Positions 1 through 5,969 are shown, numbered from the stretch's first letter. The stretch is 6,716 nucleotides of DNA from JBDRGC01 sp043818215 (GCA_043818215.1 JBDRGC010000380.1:1-6716); one strand, 5' to 3'. Program-made: numbers and translations. The notes: generated by a model from the letters alone, not told the origin.

Positions 1-78
1 GTAGTCAGGTAGTCGAGTAGTCAGGTAGTCAGGTAGTCAGGTAGTCGAGTAGTCAGGTAGTCAGGTAGTCGAGTAGTC
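1..78. repeat. Tandem array of 8-bp units (GTAGTCAG / GTAGTCGA)
   Basis: About 9.75 head-to-tail copies of an 8-bp unit. Most read GTAGTCAG; the units at 9-16, 41-48 and 65-72 read GTAGTCGA. The array starts at the window edge, so its true left end is not visible. The period is not a multiple of three and no gene runs through it, so it is a non-coding microsatellite-like array. Its role is unknown. Confidence 0.95.
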
Positions 79-81
79 CCC

Positions 82-161
82 CACCTAACCACCTAACCAC
101 CTAACTACCTAACCACCTAACTACCTAACCACCTAACCACCTAACCGCCTAACTACCTAAC
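82..161. repeat. Tandem array of 8-bp units (CACCTAAC / TACCTAAC)
   Basis: Exactly ten 8-bp units with variation at unit positions 1 and 2: mostly CACCTAAC, with TACCTAAC at 106, 122 and 154 and CGCCTAAC at 146. The reverse complement of the preceding array's unit is CTGACTAC; in the same phase this array reads CTAACTAC or CTAACCAC. The two arrays are therefore near mirror images joined at about 79-81. The array ends only 7 bp before the Shine-Dalgarno of the Hsp70 gene, so it lies in that gene's promoter or leader region. Confidence 0.95.
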
Positions 162-166
162 CAATC

Positions 167-172
167 TTGGAG
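167..172 (+). promoter_or_regulatory. Ribosome binding site of the Hsp70 gene
   Basis: TTGGAG at 167-172 lies 11 nt before the ATG at 184 and supports that start. No sigma-70 promoter and no CIRCE operator (TTAGCACTC-N9-GAGTGCTAA) is visible in the 183 bp upstream, which is almost entirely 8-bp repeats. Confidence 0.7.
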
Positions 173-183
173 AAAACATAAAT

Positions 184-1902
184 ATGAGCACTATCGTTGG
201 CATTGACCTGGGGACCACCAATTCTGGCGTTGCCGTTGTAAGTAACGGCGCGCCAATCATGCTGCCCAATGGAAACGAACGGATCATCCCCTCAGTAGTA
301 GGCTACTCGTCTGACGGGGAATGGCTGGTGGGAACGCCGGCCCGCAACCAGTATGTTCTCAACCCCGATAATACGGTGCGCTCGATCAAACGTCAAATGG
401 GCAGCGATTTCCGAGTTACTCTGGCGGGGAAGTCGTTCAGCCCTCAAGAAATAGCGGCGTTCACCTTGCGAGAACTCAAAGAGATCGCAGAGCGCAACCT
501 GGGGCACGAGGTCAGCGAAGCGGTTATCACCGTGCCGGCCTATTTCTCGGATGCAGCCCGTCAGGCCACACGCGACGCCGGACGCATTGCCGGCTTCGAG
601 GTGCGCCGCATCATCAACGAGCCGACTGCCGCGGCCCTGGCTTACGGCCTCAACATGGCCGAAGATCAAACTGTGCTGGTCTACGATCTGGGGGGTGGAA
701 CCTTCGATGTGTCACTGGTGGAGTTGATGGGCGGCATCGTGGAGGTGCGCGCTACTCACGGGAACACCCAACTGGGCGGTGATGACTTTGACCAGCTTTT
801 TGCCGAGAAGATCGCGGCCTGGTTCGAGAAAAAACACAAGGTGAATGTCCGCAATGACCGGCGAGCCTGGGCGCGGATTTTGCGCGCTGCCGAGACGGCC
901 AAAATTCAACTTTCATCGCACCCCTATGCCTGGATCAAAGAAGAGTATCTCGCCGAAAAACGCGGCGTCCCCCTGCATTTGGAATACGAGGTCAGCCGCA
1001 AAATTTTCGAAGCCCTGATCCAGCCGCTGCTGCAGAAGACTCTGGAATCCATTGACCAGGTAATCCTTGATTCGGGAGTCTCCGCCAACCAGATTGATCA
1101 AGTATTCATGGTAGGCGGTTCGTCCTATATTCCCGCCGTATGGGAACTGGTAGCAAATGCGCTGGGAAGAGAACCCCATATGTCGGTGAACCCCGAGGAA
1201 GTGGTGGCCTTGGGAGCCGGAGTGCAGGCTGCTATCATTGCTGGCAAACCGATCGACGCCATCCTGGTGGATGTTACTCCCCACTCGTTAGGCATCGCTG
1301 TCGCCCAGGTGTTCATGGGGAAGTTGATATCCGACCGCTATAGTGTCCTGATCCACCGTAACACCACCATCCCGACGACGAAAGAAGAAGAATTCTATAC
1401 CGTCTATCCGGACCAGGATACTATTCGAATCGAGGTTTACCAGGGTGAATATCCGGTGGCGTCTAATAATACGGCCTTGGGCGATTTCTTGGTCACCGGG
1501 CTGGAACCAGAGACCCCGGGTGAATCGGCAGCAGTTACCGTGCGGTTTGATTTCGATGTAAATGGCATTCTCAATGTCACCGCCCGTGACCGCAAAACCG
1601 GTAATCAAAATGCCATCACTGTAGAAGCTACGCGTGCCCGCTTGAGCGAGACCGAAATTCTGGCAGCCGCGAAATGGGCTGAAAAGACGTTACCTCTCCC
1701 GGCAGACCTTTCGGCTGAAACCATTGTGTTACTCGACCGCGCCCGTAAGCAGTTAGAAGATACCGCCATCACGGAAGATGACCGCCAGGAATTAGAGTCG
1801 CTGTTGATGGATATCGAGGCTGCCCAGAAGCAAGGGGACTCAGAAGACCTGGAGGAGTTAACCCAAACCTTGCTCGATTTGTTATTCGATTTGGAAGATT
1901 GA
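184..1902 (+). CDS. Hsp70 family molecular chaperone, DnaK-like, shortened C-terminus
   Basis: Cytosolic ATP-dependent chaperone of the Hsp70 family (572 aa). The nucleotide-binding domain covers about residues 3-355: phosphate-1 loop GIDLGTTNS (6-14), IKR (68-70), connect-1 region with NEPTAAALAYG (145-155), phosphate-2 loop VYDLGGGTFD (166-175), GGDDFD (198-203) and adenosine motif VGGSSYIP (310-317). The hydrophobic linker AILVD (359-363) leads into a beta substrate-binding domain beginning VTPHSLGI (364-371), with HRNTTIPT (391-398) and FDFDVNGILNVTARD (455-469). The helical lid is short: the chain ends about 100 residues after the beta domain, in an acidic Leu-rich tail, against about 640 aa for typical DnaK. 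The EEVD-like or disordered tail is absent. No dnaJ, grpE or hrcA is adjacent, so this is probably an accessory DnaK paralogue rather than the main heat-shock DnaK; that is inference. An HscA-like role cannot be excluded. Confidence 0.93.
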   Translation: MSTIVGIDLGTTNSGVAVVSNGAPIMLPNGNERIIPSVVGYSSDGEWLVGTPARNQYVLNPDNTVRSIKRQMGSDFRVTLAGKSFSPQEIAAFTLRELKEIAERNLGHEVSEAVITVPAYFSDAARQATRDAGRIAGFEVRRIINEPTAAALAYGLNMAEDQTVLVYDLGGGTFDVSLVELMGGIVEVRATHGNTQLGGDDFDQLFAEKIAAWFEKKHKVNVRNDRRAWARILRAAETAKIQLSSHPYAWIKEEYLAEKRGVPLHLEYEVSRKIFEALIQPLLQKTLESIDQVILDSGVSANQIDQVFMVGGSSYIPAVWELVANALGREPHMSVNPEEVVALGAGVQAAIIAGKPIDAILVDVTPHSLGIAVAQVFMGKLISDRYSVLIHRNTTIPTTKEEEFYTVYPDQDTIRIEVYQGEYPVASNNTALGDFLVTGLEPETPGESAAVTVRFDFDVNGILNVTARDRKTGNQNAITVEATRARLSETEILAAAKWAEKTLPLPADLSAETIVLLDRARKQLEDTAITEDDRQELESLLMDIEAAQKQGDSEDLEELTQTLLDLLFDLED

Positions 1903-1907
1903 AACTA

Positions 1908-2142
1908 CTAAGGAACGGTAATTACATAACTTGCGCGTTTGTATCCAAACGCGAGCGCCGGTTGAGTAGCGGAGGCACACGCTTTTCGTGCCGGAGCGTA
2001 TCGAAACCCAGCGGATTACGGCAACTTCCCTTTTTCAAGCCCCGCTTGGTTTCGATACGGCTCTCCGTACCTCCGAGCCTACTCAACCGGCGCTACACTC
2101 AAATTTGCAAATGGGGAAGTTATTTAATTTTTCATTCCTCAG
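1908..2142. mobile_element. Palindromic MITE-like element, copy 1
   Basis: Non-coding element of about 235 bp filling most of the gap between hsp70 and glmS. Its ends are imperfect terminal inverted repeats: CTAAGGAA...AATTACATAACTT at 1908-1932 and the inverse, AAGTTATTTAATTTTTCATT followed by CCTCA, at 2117-2141. Inside are two long inverted arms. One runs from AGCGCCGGTTGAGTAG (1954) to TATCGAAACCCAGCGG (2014); the other runs from about 2042, GGTTTCGATACGG, to CTACTCAACCGGCGCT (2094). Each arm carries its own small inverted repeat, such as GGCTC/GAGCC at 2059-2079. A second copy lies in opposite orientation from 6503. No transposase is present, so it would need help in trans. Palindromes of the type GGTTGAGTA...TATCGAAACC recur, as I recall, in several phyla, including Actinobacteria; I could not verify that here. 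No target-site duplication is obvious. Confidence 0.75.
1934..1953. repeat. Perfect hairpin inside MITE-like copy 1
   Basis: CGCGTTTG (1934-1941) and CAAACGCG (1946-1953) form an 8-bp stem with loop TATC, 31 bp after the Hsp70 stop. No T-run follows on the plus strand, so it is a poor intrinsic terminator, although it could stabilise the 3' end of the Hsp70 mRNA. The other end of the element has ATTTGCAAAT at the matching place (2103-2112), so this hairpin is a variable part of the element. Confidence 0.7.
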
Positions 2143-2181
2143 GATGAAATTTGAACCACTTTTTTACCGAGTGCGTAACAT

Positions 2182-2206
2182 GAGTTATTTAATACTCATT
2201 CCTAAC
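2182..2206. repeat. Solo copy of the MITE terminal motif upstream of glmS
   Basis: GAGTTATTTAATACTCATTC followed by CTAAC repeats the right end of MITE-like copy 1 (2117-2141) with one base deleted and few changes, 65 bp further on and 20 bp before the glmS start. No inner arm is attached. It also contains the short palindrome TGAGT-N8-ACTCA (2181-2198). It is either a leftover end of a decayed copy or a sequence with its own role in the glmS leader. Confidence 0.65.
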
Positions 2207-2225
2207 CTGACATAGAGAACAACAC

Positions 2226-4034
2226 ATGTGCGGAATTTTTGGCATCGTTACAAAAGAAAAGCAGCAGCTTGGACCCATCCTCATCGAGGCGGGGCATCGC
2301 TTATCCTATCGGGGGTATGACACGGTGGGGGCGGCAACCATCCCTCAAAAAGGTGAAATCGACCTCCGCAAAGAGGTTGGCCGAGTCCAAGAAGTGGCAG
2401 AGAGCCTCAAGTTCGCAGAAATGTCCGGGGACCGCGCCATCCTGCAACTGCGCTGGGCTACTTTCGGCGTGCCATCGCAAGCTAACGCCCAACCCCATCT
2501 CGATTCTGAGGGGGGCATGGTGGGTGCTCACAATGGCAACGTGGTCAACAACGTGGAACTGCGCCAGCAATTCATCGCCGAGGGTATGACAGTGCGCTCG
2601 GAGAACGACGGCGAAAGCTGCGTACACGCCGTCGAGCGCTACACCCGACAGGGATACAGTATGGTGTCCGCCATCCGTCTGGCGCACAACGACCTGGAGG
2701 GCGACTACGCCTTCGTGATCGGCAAAGTCGGCGACGACCGGCTGTACGCCATCAAAAAAGGCTCCGGTCTGGTGGCCGGGATAGCCGATGGCGCTATCTG
2801 CATCGGCTCGGATCTGCCCTCGGTTTTGCCCATCACCCGCAATATTCTGCGTCTCGAAGATGGCGAGATCATCACCTTTTGGGCCGACGGGTACGAAATT
2901 CACACAGTGGCAGATGGCAGCCTGGTAATGCGTCAGCCGGAACTCGTCACAGAGAGCATGGAATCAGTGCAAAAGGGCGGCTATGCACATTTTATGCTCA
3001 AAGAAATCCACGAGCAGGCCCAAGTGGCTGGCGAGTTGATCCACATGTTGGATCATTCCCCCGACATTGGCCCCATGATAGAGCGGTTAAAAAAGGCCCG
3101 CAATATCTATCTTGTTGCTTGCGGAACCAGCTACCACGCCAGCCTATTGGGTTCGGTGTATTTCAGCCGGTTAGCGGGACGCGCCACCATCCCTGTGCTG
3201 GCCCCGCAATTTATTGCTCAATATGGCGCCGCTGTCGGCCCCGATGATTTGGGTATTTTCGTCAGTCAGAGCGGTGAGACCAAAGATGTGCTCAACGCTA
3301 CTCGTGTCGCCGGAGCCAGCGGCATGGGCATTTTGGGGATGGTCAATGTGGTCGGTTCGGCGCTGACCCGGGTCAGTGAATATTACCTGCCCTTAACCTG
3401 TGGATACGAAATCAGCGTGCCGGCCACCAAAACTTTCTCGAACCAGGTGATTTCTTTTCTGTATTTGACTCTGCGAATGGGAGGTCATGACACGGCCCCC
3501 TTGAAAAATCTCCCCCAATGGATTGACCAGACCATCGAGGCTGTGGAGGATCAAGTCGCCGCCGTGGAGTCGACCGTGACCCCTTGGGACGACCTCTACA
3601 CCCTGGGGTATGGGTTGACTTATCCCATTGCCCTGGAGGGTGCGTTGAAACTCAAAGAGATCACCTACTCCCATTGTGAAGGGATGCTCTCCACCGAGTT
3701 CAAACATGGCCCCCTTTCTGCTGTGGTCGATGGCTACCCGGTGATCTTCGTGGCCGGGCCAGAAGATGTGCCCCTGATTGTCAGTGGCATCAACGAAGTG
3801 GCCTGCCGTGGCGCGCATACCATCGTGATCGGCGAAGACGATTCCCGCTTGCACGCCAACGCCCGCGATCTGATTGTGATTCCCACGGTCAACGCCCCCG
3901 AATCGCTGCGGCCTCATATCGATGCCCTGCTCAGCGTAATCCCATTACAAGTGCTCTCATACAAAGTCAGCCTGGCCCGCGGCTACGACCCCGATTTCCC
4001 CCGCAATTTGAGCAAGACGCTGACGGTGGATTGA
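2226..4034 (+). CDS. glmS: Glutamine--fructose-6-phosphate aminotransferase (isomerizing), divergent GlmS
   Basis: Cytosolic enzyme converting fructose-6-phosphate and glutamine to glucosamine-6-phosphate and glutamate, the first step of UDP-GlcNAc synthesis. At 602 aa it is close to E. coli GlmS (609). The N-terminal Ntn glutaminase domain (about 1-235) begins MCGIFGIV with nucleophile Cys2, then YRGYD (28-32), RWATFG (76-81), HNGN (102-105) and D128. Two SIS domains follow: CGTSYH (299-304), SQSGET (347-352) and PATKTF (399-404) in the first; LEGALKLKEI (470-479) and KHGP (493-496) in the second. The C-terminal loop FPRNLSKTLTVD (591-602) carries the sugar-binding Lys597. The family's RWATHG motif has Phe80 instead of His, and GVASTK is SVPATK, marking a divergent branch. 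The catalytic residues I can place are kept. The start is fixed by Cys2; a weak AGAG lies at 2214-2217. No glmS ribozyme is apparent upstream, and no partner gene is adjacent. A related sugar isomerase/aminotransferase activity is the main alternative. Confidence 0.92.
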   Translation: MCGIFGIVTKEKQQLGPILIEAGHRLSYRGYDTVGAATIPQKGEIDLRKEVGRVQEVAESLKFAEMSGDRAILQLRWATFGVPSQANAQPHLDSEGGMVGAHNGNVVNNVELRQQFIAEGMTVRSENDGESCVHAVERYTRQGYSMVSAIRLAHNDLEGDYAFVIGKVGDDRLYAIKKGSGLVAGIADGAICIGSDLPSVLPITRNILRLEDGEIITFWADGYEIHTVADGSLVMRQPELVTESMESVQKGGYAHFMLKEIHEQAQVAGELIHMLDHSPDIGPMIERLKKARNIYLVACGTSYHASLLGSVYFSRLAGRATIPVLAPQFIAQYGAAVGPDDLGIFVSQSGETKDVLNATRVAGASGMGILGMVNVVGSALTRVSEYYLPLTCGYEISVPATKTFSNQVISFLYLTLRMGGHDTAPLKNLPQWIDQTIEAVEDQVAAVESTVTPWDDLYTLGYGLTYPIALEGALKLKEITYSHCEGMLSTEFKHGPLSAVVDGYPVIFVAGPEDVPLIVSGINEVACRGAHTIVIGEDDSRLHANARDLIVIPTVNAPESLRPHIDALLSVIPLQVLSYKVSLARGYDPDFPRNLSKTLTVD

Positions 4035-4056
4035 GGCGTGAGGCGTGAAACGTGAA
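4034..4056. repeat. Short 7-bp tandem repeat after glmS
   Basis: AGGCGTG at 4034-4040 and 4041-4047 is followed by the degenerate unit AAACGTG (4048-4054), beginning at the last base of the glmS stop codon. It is a minor GTGA-rich microsatellite, similar in style to the 8-bp arrays at the start of the window. No function is apparent. Confidence 0.55.
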
Positions 4057-4075
4057 GACGACGCTCCATGCTCCA

Positions 4076-4094
4076 GGCGGATTCGCAATCCGCC
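4076..4094. repeat. Perfect small palindrome (hairpin)
   Basis: GGCGGATT (4076-4083) and AATCCGCC (4087-4094) form a perfect 8-bp stem with a 3-nt loop CGC, 42 bp after the glmS stop. No T-run follows, so it is a weak terminator candidate at best. It looks like a REP-type palindrome of the intergenic repeat class. Confidence 0.6.
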
Positions 4095-4126
4095 GATGGC
4101 TAAACCTGGTAATCATCCAAAAATAA

Positions 4127-4168
4127 TTTGTAGTGCGGTCTTTCGCACGCTGAAGCGAGCACTACAAA
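4127..4168. repeat. 42-bp inverted repeat, possible bidirectional terminator
   Basis: TTTGTAGTGC (4127-4136) and GCACTACAAA (4159-4168) are a perfect 10-bp inverted repeat enclosing 22 nt. The interior can fold further: GTGCG (4133-4137) also pairs with CGCAC (4144-4148). T-rich stretches lie on both sides: TTGTTTTT at 4177-4184 on the plus strand and, read on the minus strand, ATTATTTTT just past the stem. It lies between convergent glmS and toxin genes and could end both transcripts. It may equally be a dispersed palindromic repeat. Confidence 0.6.
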
Positions 4169-4198
4169 CCAGGGAGTTGTTTTTAGGCAAACACTTAA

Positions 4199-4453
4199 TT
4201 AGCGATAAACGTCTCGGCGGTGTTTGACCCGCACGATACTCACTTTTTTTGCTGTATCATTGATTTGGTAGAGAATGCGGTAATCCCCAACACGAATTCG
4301 CCATCCCTCAAGATCGATCATTAACTTACGAACCCCCGCAGGCCGGGGGTTTTTACGTAAGGATAGTATTCTCTTATGTACTCGGAGCAAGGTTGGGCGG
4401 GTAAGTTTCCGTAGATCGCGTTCAGCCGAACGTCTGATGAATAAATTGTACAC
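4199..4453 (-). CDS. Type II toxin of the RelE/ParE superfamily (putative mRNA interferase)
   Basis: An 84-aa basic protein, usual for the family, encoded second in a two-gene toxin-antitoxin operon. RelE-group members bind the ribosome and cut mRNA in the A site; ParE members poison gyrase instead. The sequence shows the family pattern: YNLFIRRSAERDLRKL at the N-terminus, a helix, NPRPAGVRKL (residues 35-44), the core strands GWRIRVGDYRILYQI, and C-terminal VRVKHRRDVYR. The Arg residues of the core strands and the terminal HRRDVYR fit a RelE-type RNase better than ParE. The start codon is GTG (4453-4451), with AGGGAG 7 nt upstream; 23 nt separate it from the antitoxin stop, so the two are probably cotranscribed. 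Nothing looks truncated. Confidence 0.9.
   Translation of the reverse strand: MYNLFIRRSAERDLRKLTRPTLLRVHKRILSLRKNPRPAGVRKLMIDLEGWRIRVGDYRILYQINDTAKKVSIVRVKHRRDVYR
4331..4354 (+). terminator. Terminator-like hairpin inside the toxin gene, plus-strand sense
   Basis: AACCCCCG (4331-4338) pairs with CGGGGGTT (4344-4351) over an 8-bp stem with a 5-nt loop, and the plus strand runs into five T (4350-4354). Read in the glmS direction this resembles an intrinsic terminator about 300 bp past the glmS stop, antisense to the toxin. It encodes the NPRPAG segment of the toxin, so the GC-rich match may be a by-product of Pro/Gly codons. Confidence 0.4.
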
Positions 4454-4460
4454 AAAAAAT

Positions 4461-4466
4461 CTCCCT
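4461..4466 (-). promoter_or_regulatory. Ribosome binding site of the toxin gene
   Basis: AGGGAG on the minus strand lies 7 nt before the GTG start at 4453 and is the main support for that non-ATG start. Confidence 0.75.
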
Positions 4467-4476
4467 ATGCCGCATT

Positions 4477-4734
4477 TTAGTCAGGCAAACCCAATTCACT
4501 CATGATCTCATCATACGGGCGGTCTGTTTCGTTGACAGCTTCTTTCAGGCTGGCTAAATCTGCAATATCTTCCAACTGAGCCTGGATAGCTTCGTATGCC
4601 TCGTAGTTCACCAGTACGACAGAAGGGCGACCGTGTTGGGTCACGTAAATGGCATCTCCCCCCTCACGAACTTCTCGGATCACCTCACTGGTTTTACGAC
4701 GCAAATCACTGATGGGAATAATTTTTGTTGTCAT
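4477..4734 (-). CDS. Type II antitoxin, Phd/YefM family
   Basis: An 85-aa protein that should bind and neutralise the downstream RelE-type toxin and repress the operon. The N-terminal half matches the Phd/YefM DNA-binding and dimerisation fold: MTTKIIPISDLRRKTSEVIREVREGG (1-26, contiguous in the protein but quoted here in part as TTKIIPISDLRRK and SEVIREV), then AIYVTQHGRPSVVLVNYEAY, the family's typical strand-turn-strand followed by a helix. The C-terminal part, rich in Asp and Glu (DIADLASLKEAVNETD and EIMSELGLPD), is the expected toxin-binding tail. I chose the ATG at 4734, although the reading frame is open to 4800, because AAGGAG lies 10 nt upstream of it and the longer N-terminus would overlap the promoter. 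The stop TAA is at 4477-4479. Confidence 0.9.
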   Translation of the reverse strand: MTTKIIPISDLRRKTSEVIREVREGGDAIYVTQHGRPSVVLVNYEAYEAIQAQLEDIADLASLKEAVNETDRPYDEIMSELGLPD

Positions 4735-4744
4735 ATTTATCACG

Positions 4745-4750
4745 CTCCTT
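4745..4750 (-). promoter_or_regulatory. Ribosome binding site deciding the antitoxin start
   Basis: AAGGAG on the minus strand, 10 nt before the ATG at 4734. It lies between in-frame upstream ATGs (at 4770 and 4755) and this one, so it favours the 85-aa product over longer forms. Confidence 0.8.
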
Positions 4751-4771
4751 GACATAAAATCCGACGACATA

Positions 4772-4800
4772 AATATACACTTTTTCGAATACCCTGTCAA
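4772..4800 (-). promoter_or_regulatory. Sigma-70-type promoter of the toxin-antitoxin operon
   Basis: On the minus strand the -35 box TTGACA (4800-4795) is a perfect consensus. After exactly 17 bp comes the -10 box TATATT (4777-4772). The predicted transcript starts near 4765, leaving a leader of about 30 nt before the antitoxin ATG. The -35 box begins 18 bp after the stop of the histidine kinase gene, so the TA operon has its own promoter. No clear operator palindrome was found around it. Confidence 0.8.
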
Positions 4801-4817
4801 CTACGAGGTCTGGCAGA

Positions 4818-5969
4818 TTACAGCGGTAGATCGATTGTGAACCTCGTCCCCTGTCCAGGTTCGCTTGCGACGCTGATACGGCCTCCGTGAGATTGCACCA
4901 ACTGGCGGGTGATTGCCAGCCCCAGGCCGCTGCCACCACCCTCGGAGCGGGAGCGGGCGCGGGCGCGATCCCCCCGCCAGAAGCGGTCGAAGATGAAGGG
5001 TAAATCCTCGGGAGAAATCCCCTCCCCGCTATCGCCGACGAAAATCCGGACTCCATTGGGGCTGGGTGCGGCACCCAAAGTGATTCTCCCACCTGGGGGC
5101 GTGTGCCGCAACGCGTTGGCAACTAAATTGCTGATGATCTGATCCAGACGTTCCGCGTCTGCGGTGACGGTCATCAACCCCGCATCCCCCTCGATTTCGA
5201 TCTGCAAATCGATCCCGGCAGATTCCATTTGCCCGCTGAAACTGGTACCCGCGTCGGTCAGCAGCTCAGCCACATCAACGGGTTCCAGCTTCAACGTCAA
5301 CTGGCCGGCCTCCGCCAGCGACAGGGTTTGCAAGTCCTCCACCAAGCGGGTCAACAAATGAGTCTCATCCAGCAAAGTATCGATCTGTTCTGGCGTCGGC
5401 TCGTAGACCCCGTCGAGAATGCCTTCCAGATTGCCCTGGATGATGTGTAGGGGGGTGCGCAGTTCGTGAGCCACATCGGCGGTGAGATTGCGGCGCTGCT
5501 GGTCGGAGCGCTCCAATTCTTCAGTCATGCGATTGAAGGATTTAGCCAGATGGCGGAAATCGACCGGGCCGTGGTTCGGCTCCGGCACCCGCACGCTCAA
5601 GTCGCCACCGGCTACGGCATCGGCAGCCGACATGACATCGGCCAGCGGTGTGGCAATCCCTCGGAAGACGCGCATTGCCACTGCCCCTGCCAGCAGTGGC
5701 AGTACCAGCGACAATCCGCAGCCTCCGAGCCACACAATGGTTGCCATCCTCCCGCCGCCATCGAAGAGATGCGACAGCAGAAAAGCAAAGGCCGCCATAC
5801 CTCCCAGAACCAGTAGAATCATCAAAGCAAAAATACCGGCGAAGCGGAAGAAGAAAACTCCGCGCTGCCGCCGCGACGCTTGTGACCACCGGGAAAATTT
5901 GCGGTCAGGATGCCATCGCTCCCACGGGGGTTTGTGTTCCTGGTGTTCTCTAAACTGATGTTGTTTCAT
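4818..5969 (-). CDS. Sensor histidine kinase (BaeS-like, HAMP-HisKA-HATPase), orphan
   Basis: Inner-membrane histidine kinase of 383 aa. A basic, Trp-containing cytoplasmic N-terminus (1-37) precedes two membrane helices at about 38-66 and 76-99. The loop between them is only about 9 residues (HLFDGGGRM), so there is no extracytoplasmic sensor domain, as in intramembrane-sensing kinases. A HAMP domain follows (about 100-152), then the dimerisation/phosphoacceptor domain with H-box DVAHELRTPLH (His168), and the ATPase domain with N-box NLVANALRH (281-289), G1 DSGEGI (313-318), F-box FIFDRFWRGD (325-334) and G2 GGGSGLGL (344-351). All catalytic motifs look intact. The start ATG at 5969 gives a normal N-terminus but has only a weak purine stretch upstream. 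No response regulator lies in the window: the upstream neighbour is divergent and the downstream one is the TA operon, so its partner must be elsewhere or lost. Confidence 0.93.
   Translation of the reverse strand: MKQHQFREHQEHKPPWERWHPDRKFSRWSQASRRQRGVFFFRFAGIFALMILLVLGGMAAFAFLLSHLFDGGGRMATIVWLGGCGLSLVLPLLAGAVAMRVFRGIATPLADVMSAADAVAGGDLSVRVPEPNHGPVDFRHLAKSFNRMTEELERSDQQRRNLTADVAHELRTPLHIIQGNLEGILDGVYEPTPEQIDTLLDETHLLTRLVEDLQTLSLAEAGQLTLKLEPVDVAELLTDAGTSFSGQMESAGIDLQIEIEGDAGLMTVTADAERLDQIISNLVANALRHTPPGGRITLGAAPSPNGVRIFVGDSGEGISPEDLPFIFDRFWRGDRARARSRSEGGGSGLGLAITRQLVQSHGGRISVASEPGQGTRFTIDLPL

Noticed and set aside
1..161. CRISPR array
   Set aside because: The repeats are contiguous 8-bp units without spacers, and no cas genes are present.
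1899..2215. Small plus-strand open frames between hsp70 and glmS
   Set aside because: They lie entirely within the palindromic repeat element, start from a TTG or lack an SD, and give low-complexity, non-domain protein.
2143..2225. glmS ribozyme or riboswitch
   Set aside because: The leader is short, A/T-rich and filled by the solo terminal motif; no conserved ribozyme core can be seen.
4045..4227. 60-codon open frame after glmS
   Set aside because: It runs through repeats and hairpins, overlaps the toxin end and has no recognisable protein pattern.
4735..4800. Longer N-terminus for the antitoxin
   Set aside because: It would start on the -35 box of a near-consensus promoter, and the SD at 4745-4750 points to the ATG at 4734.
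4947..4970. GCGGGCGCGG-type repeat in the kinase gene
   Set aside because: It encodes an Arg-Ala-Arg stretch in the ATP-lid region and is explained by codon usage.
4706..5122. Minus-strand frame of 138 codons overlapping the kinase end and antitoxin start
   Set aside because: It is out of frame with two well-supported genes and contains low-complexity Ala-Pro and Ser repeats from GC-rich kinase sequence.
5466..5958. Plus-strand frames opposite the histidine kinase
   Set aside because: They are antisense shadows of a gene with complete kinase motifs; their products are Arg/Ser/Pro-rich with no domain pattern.
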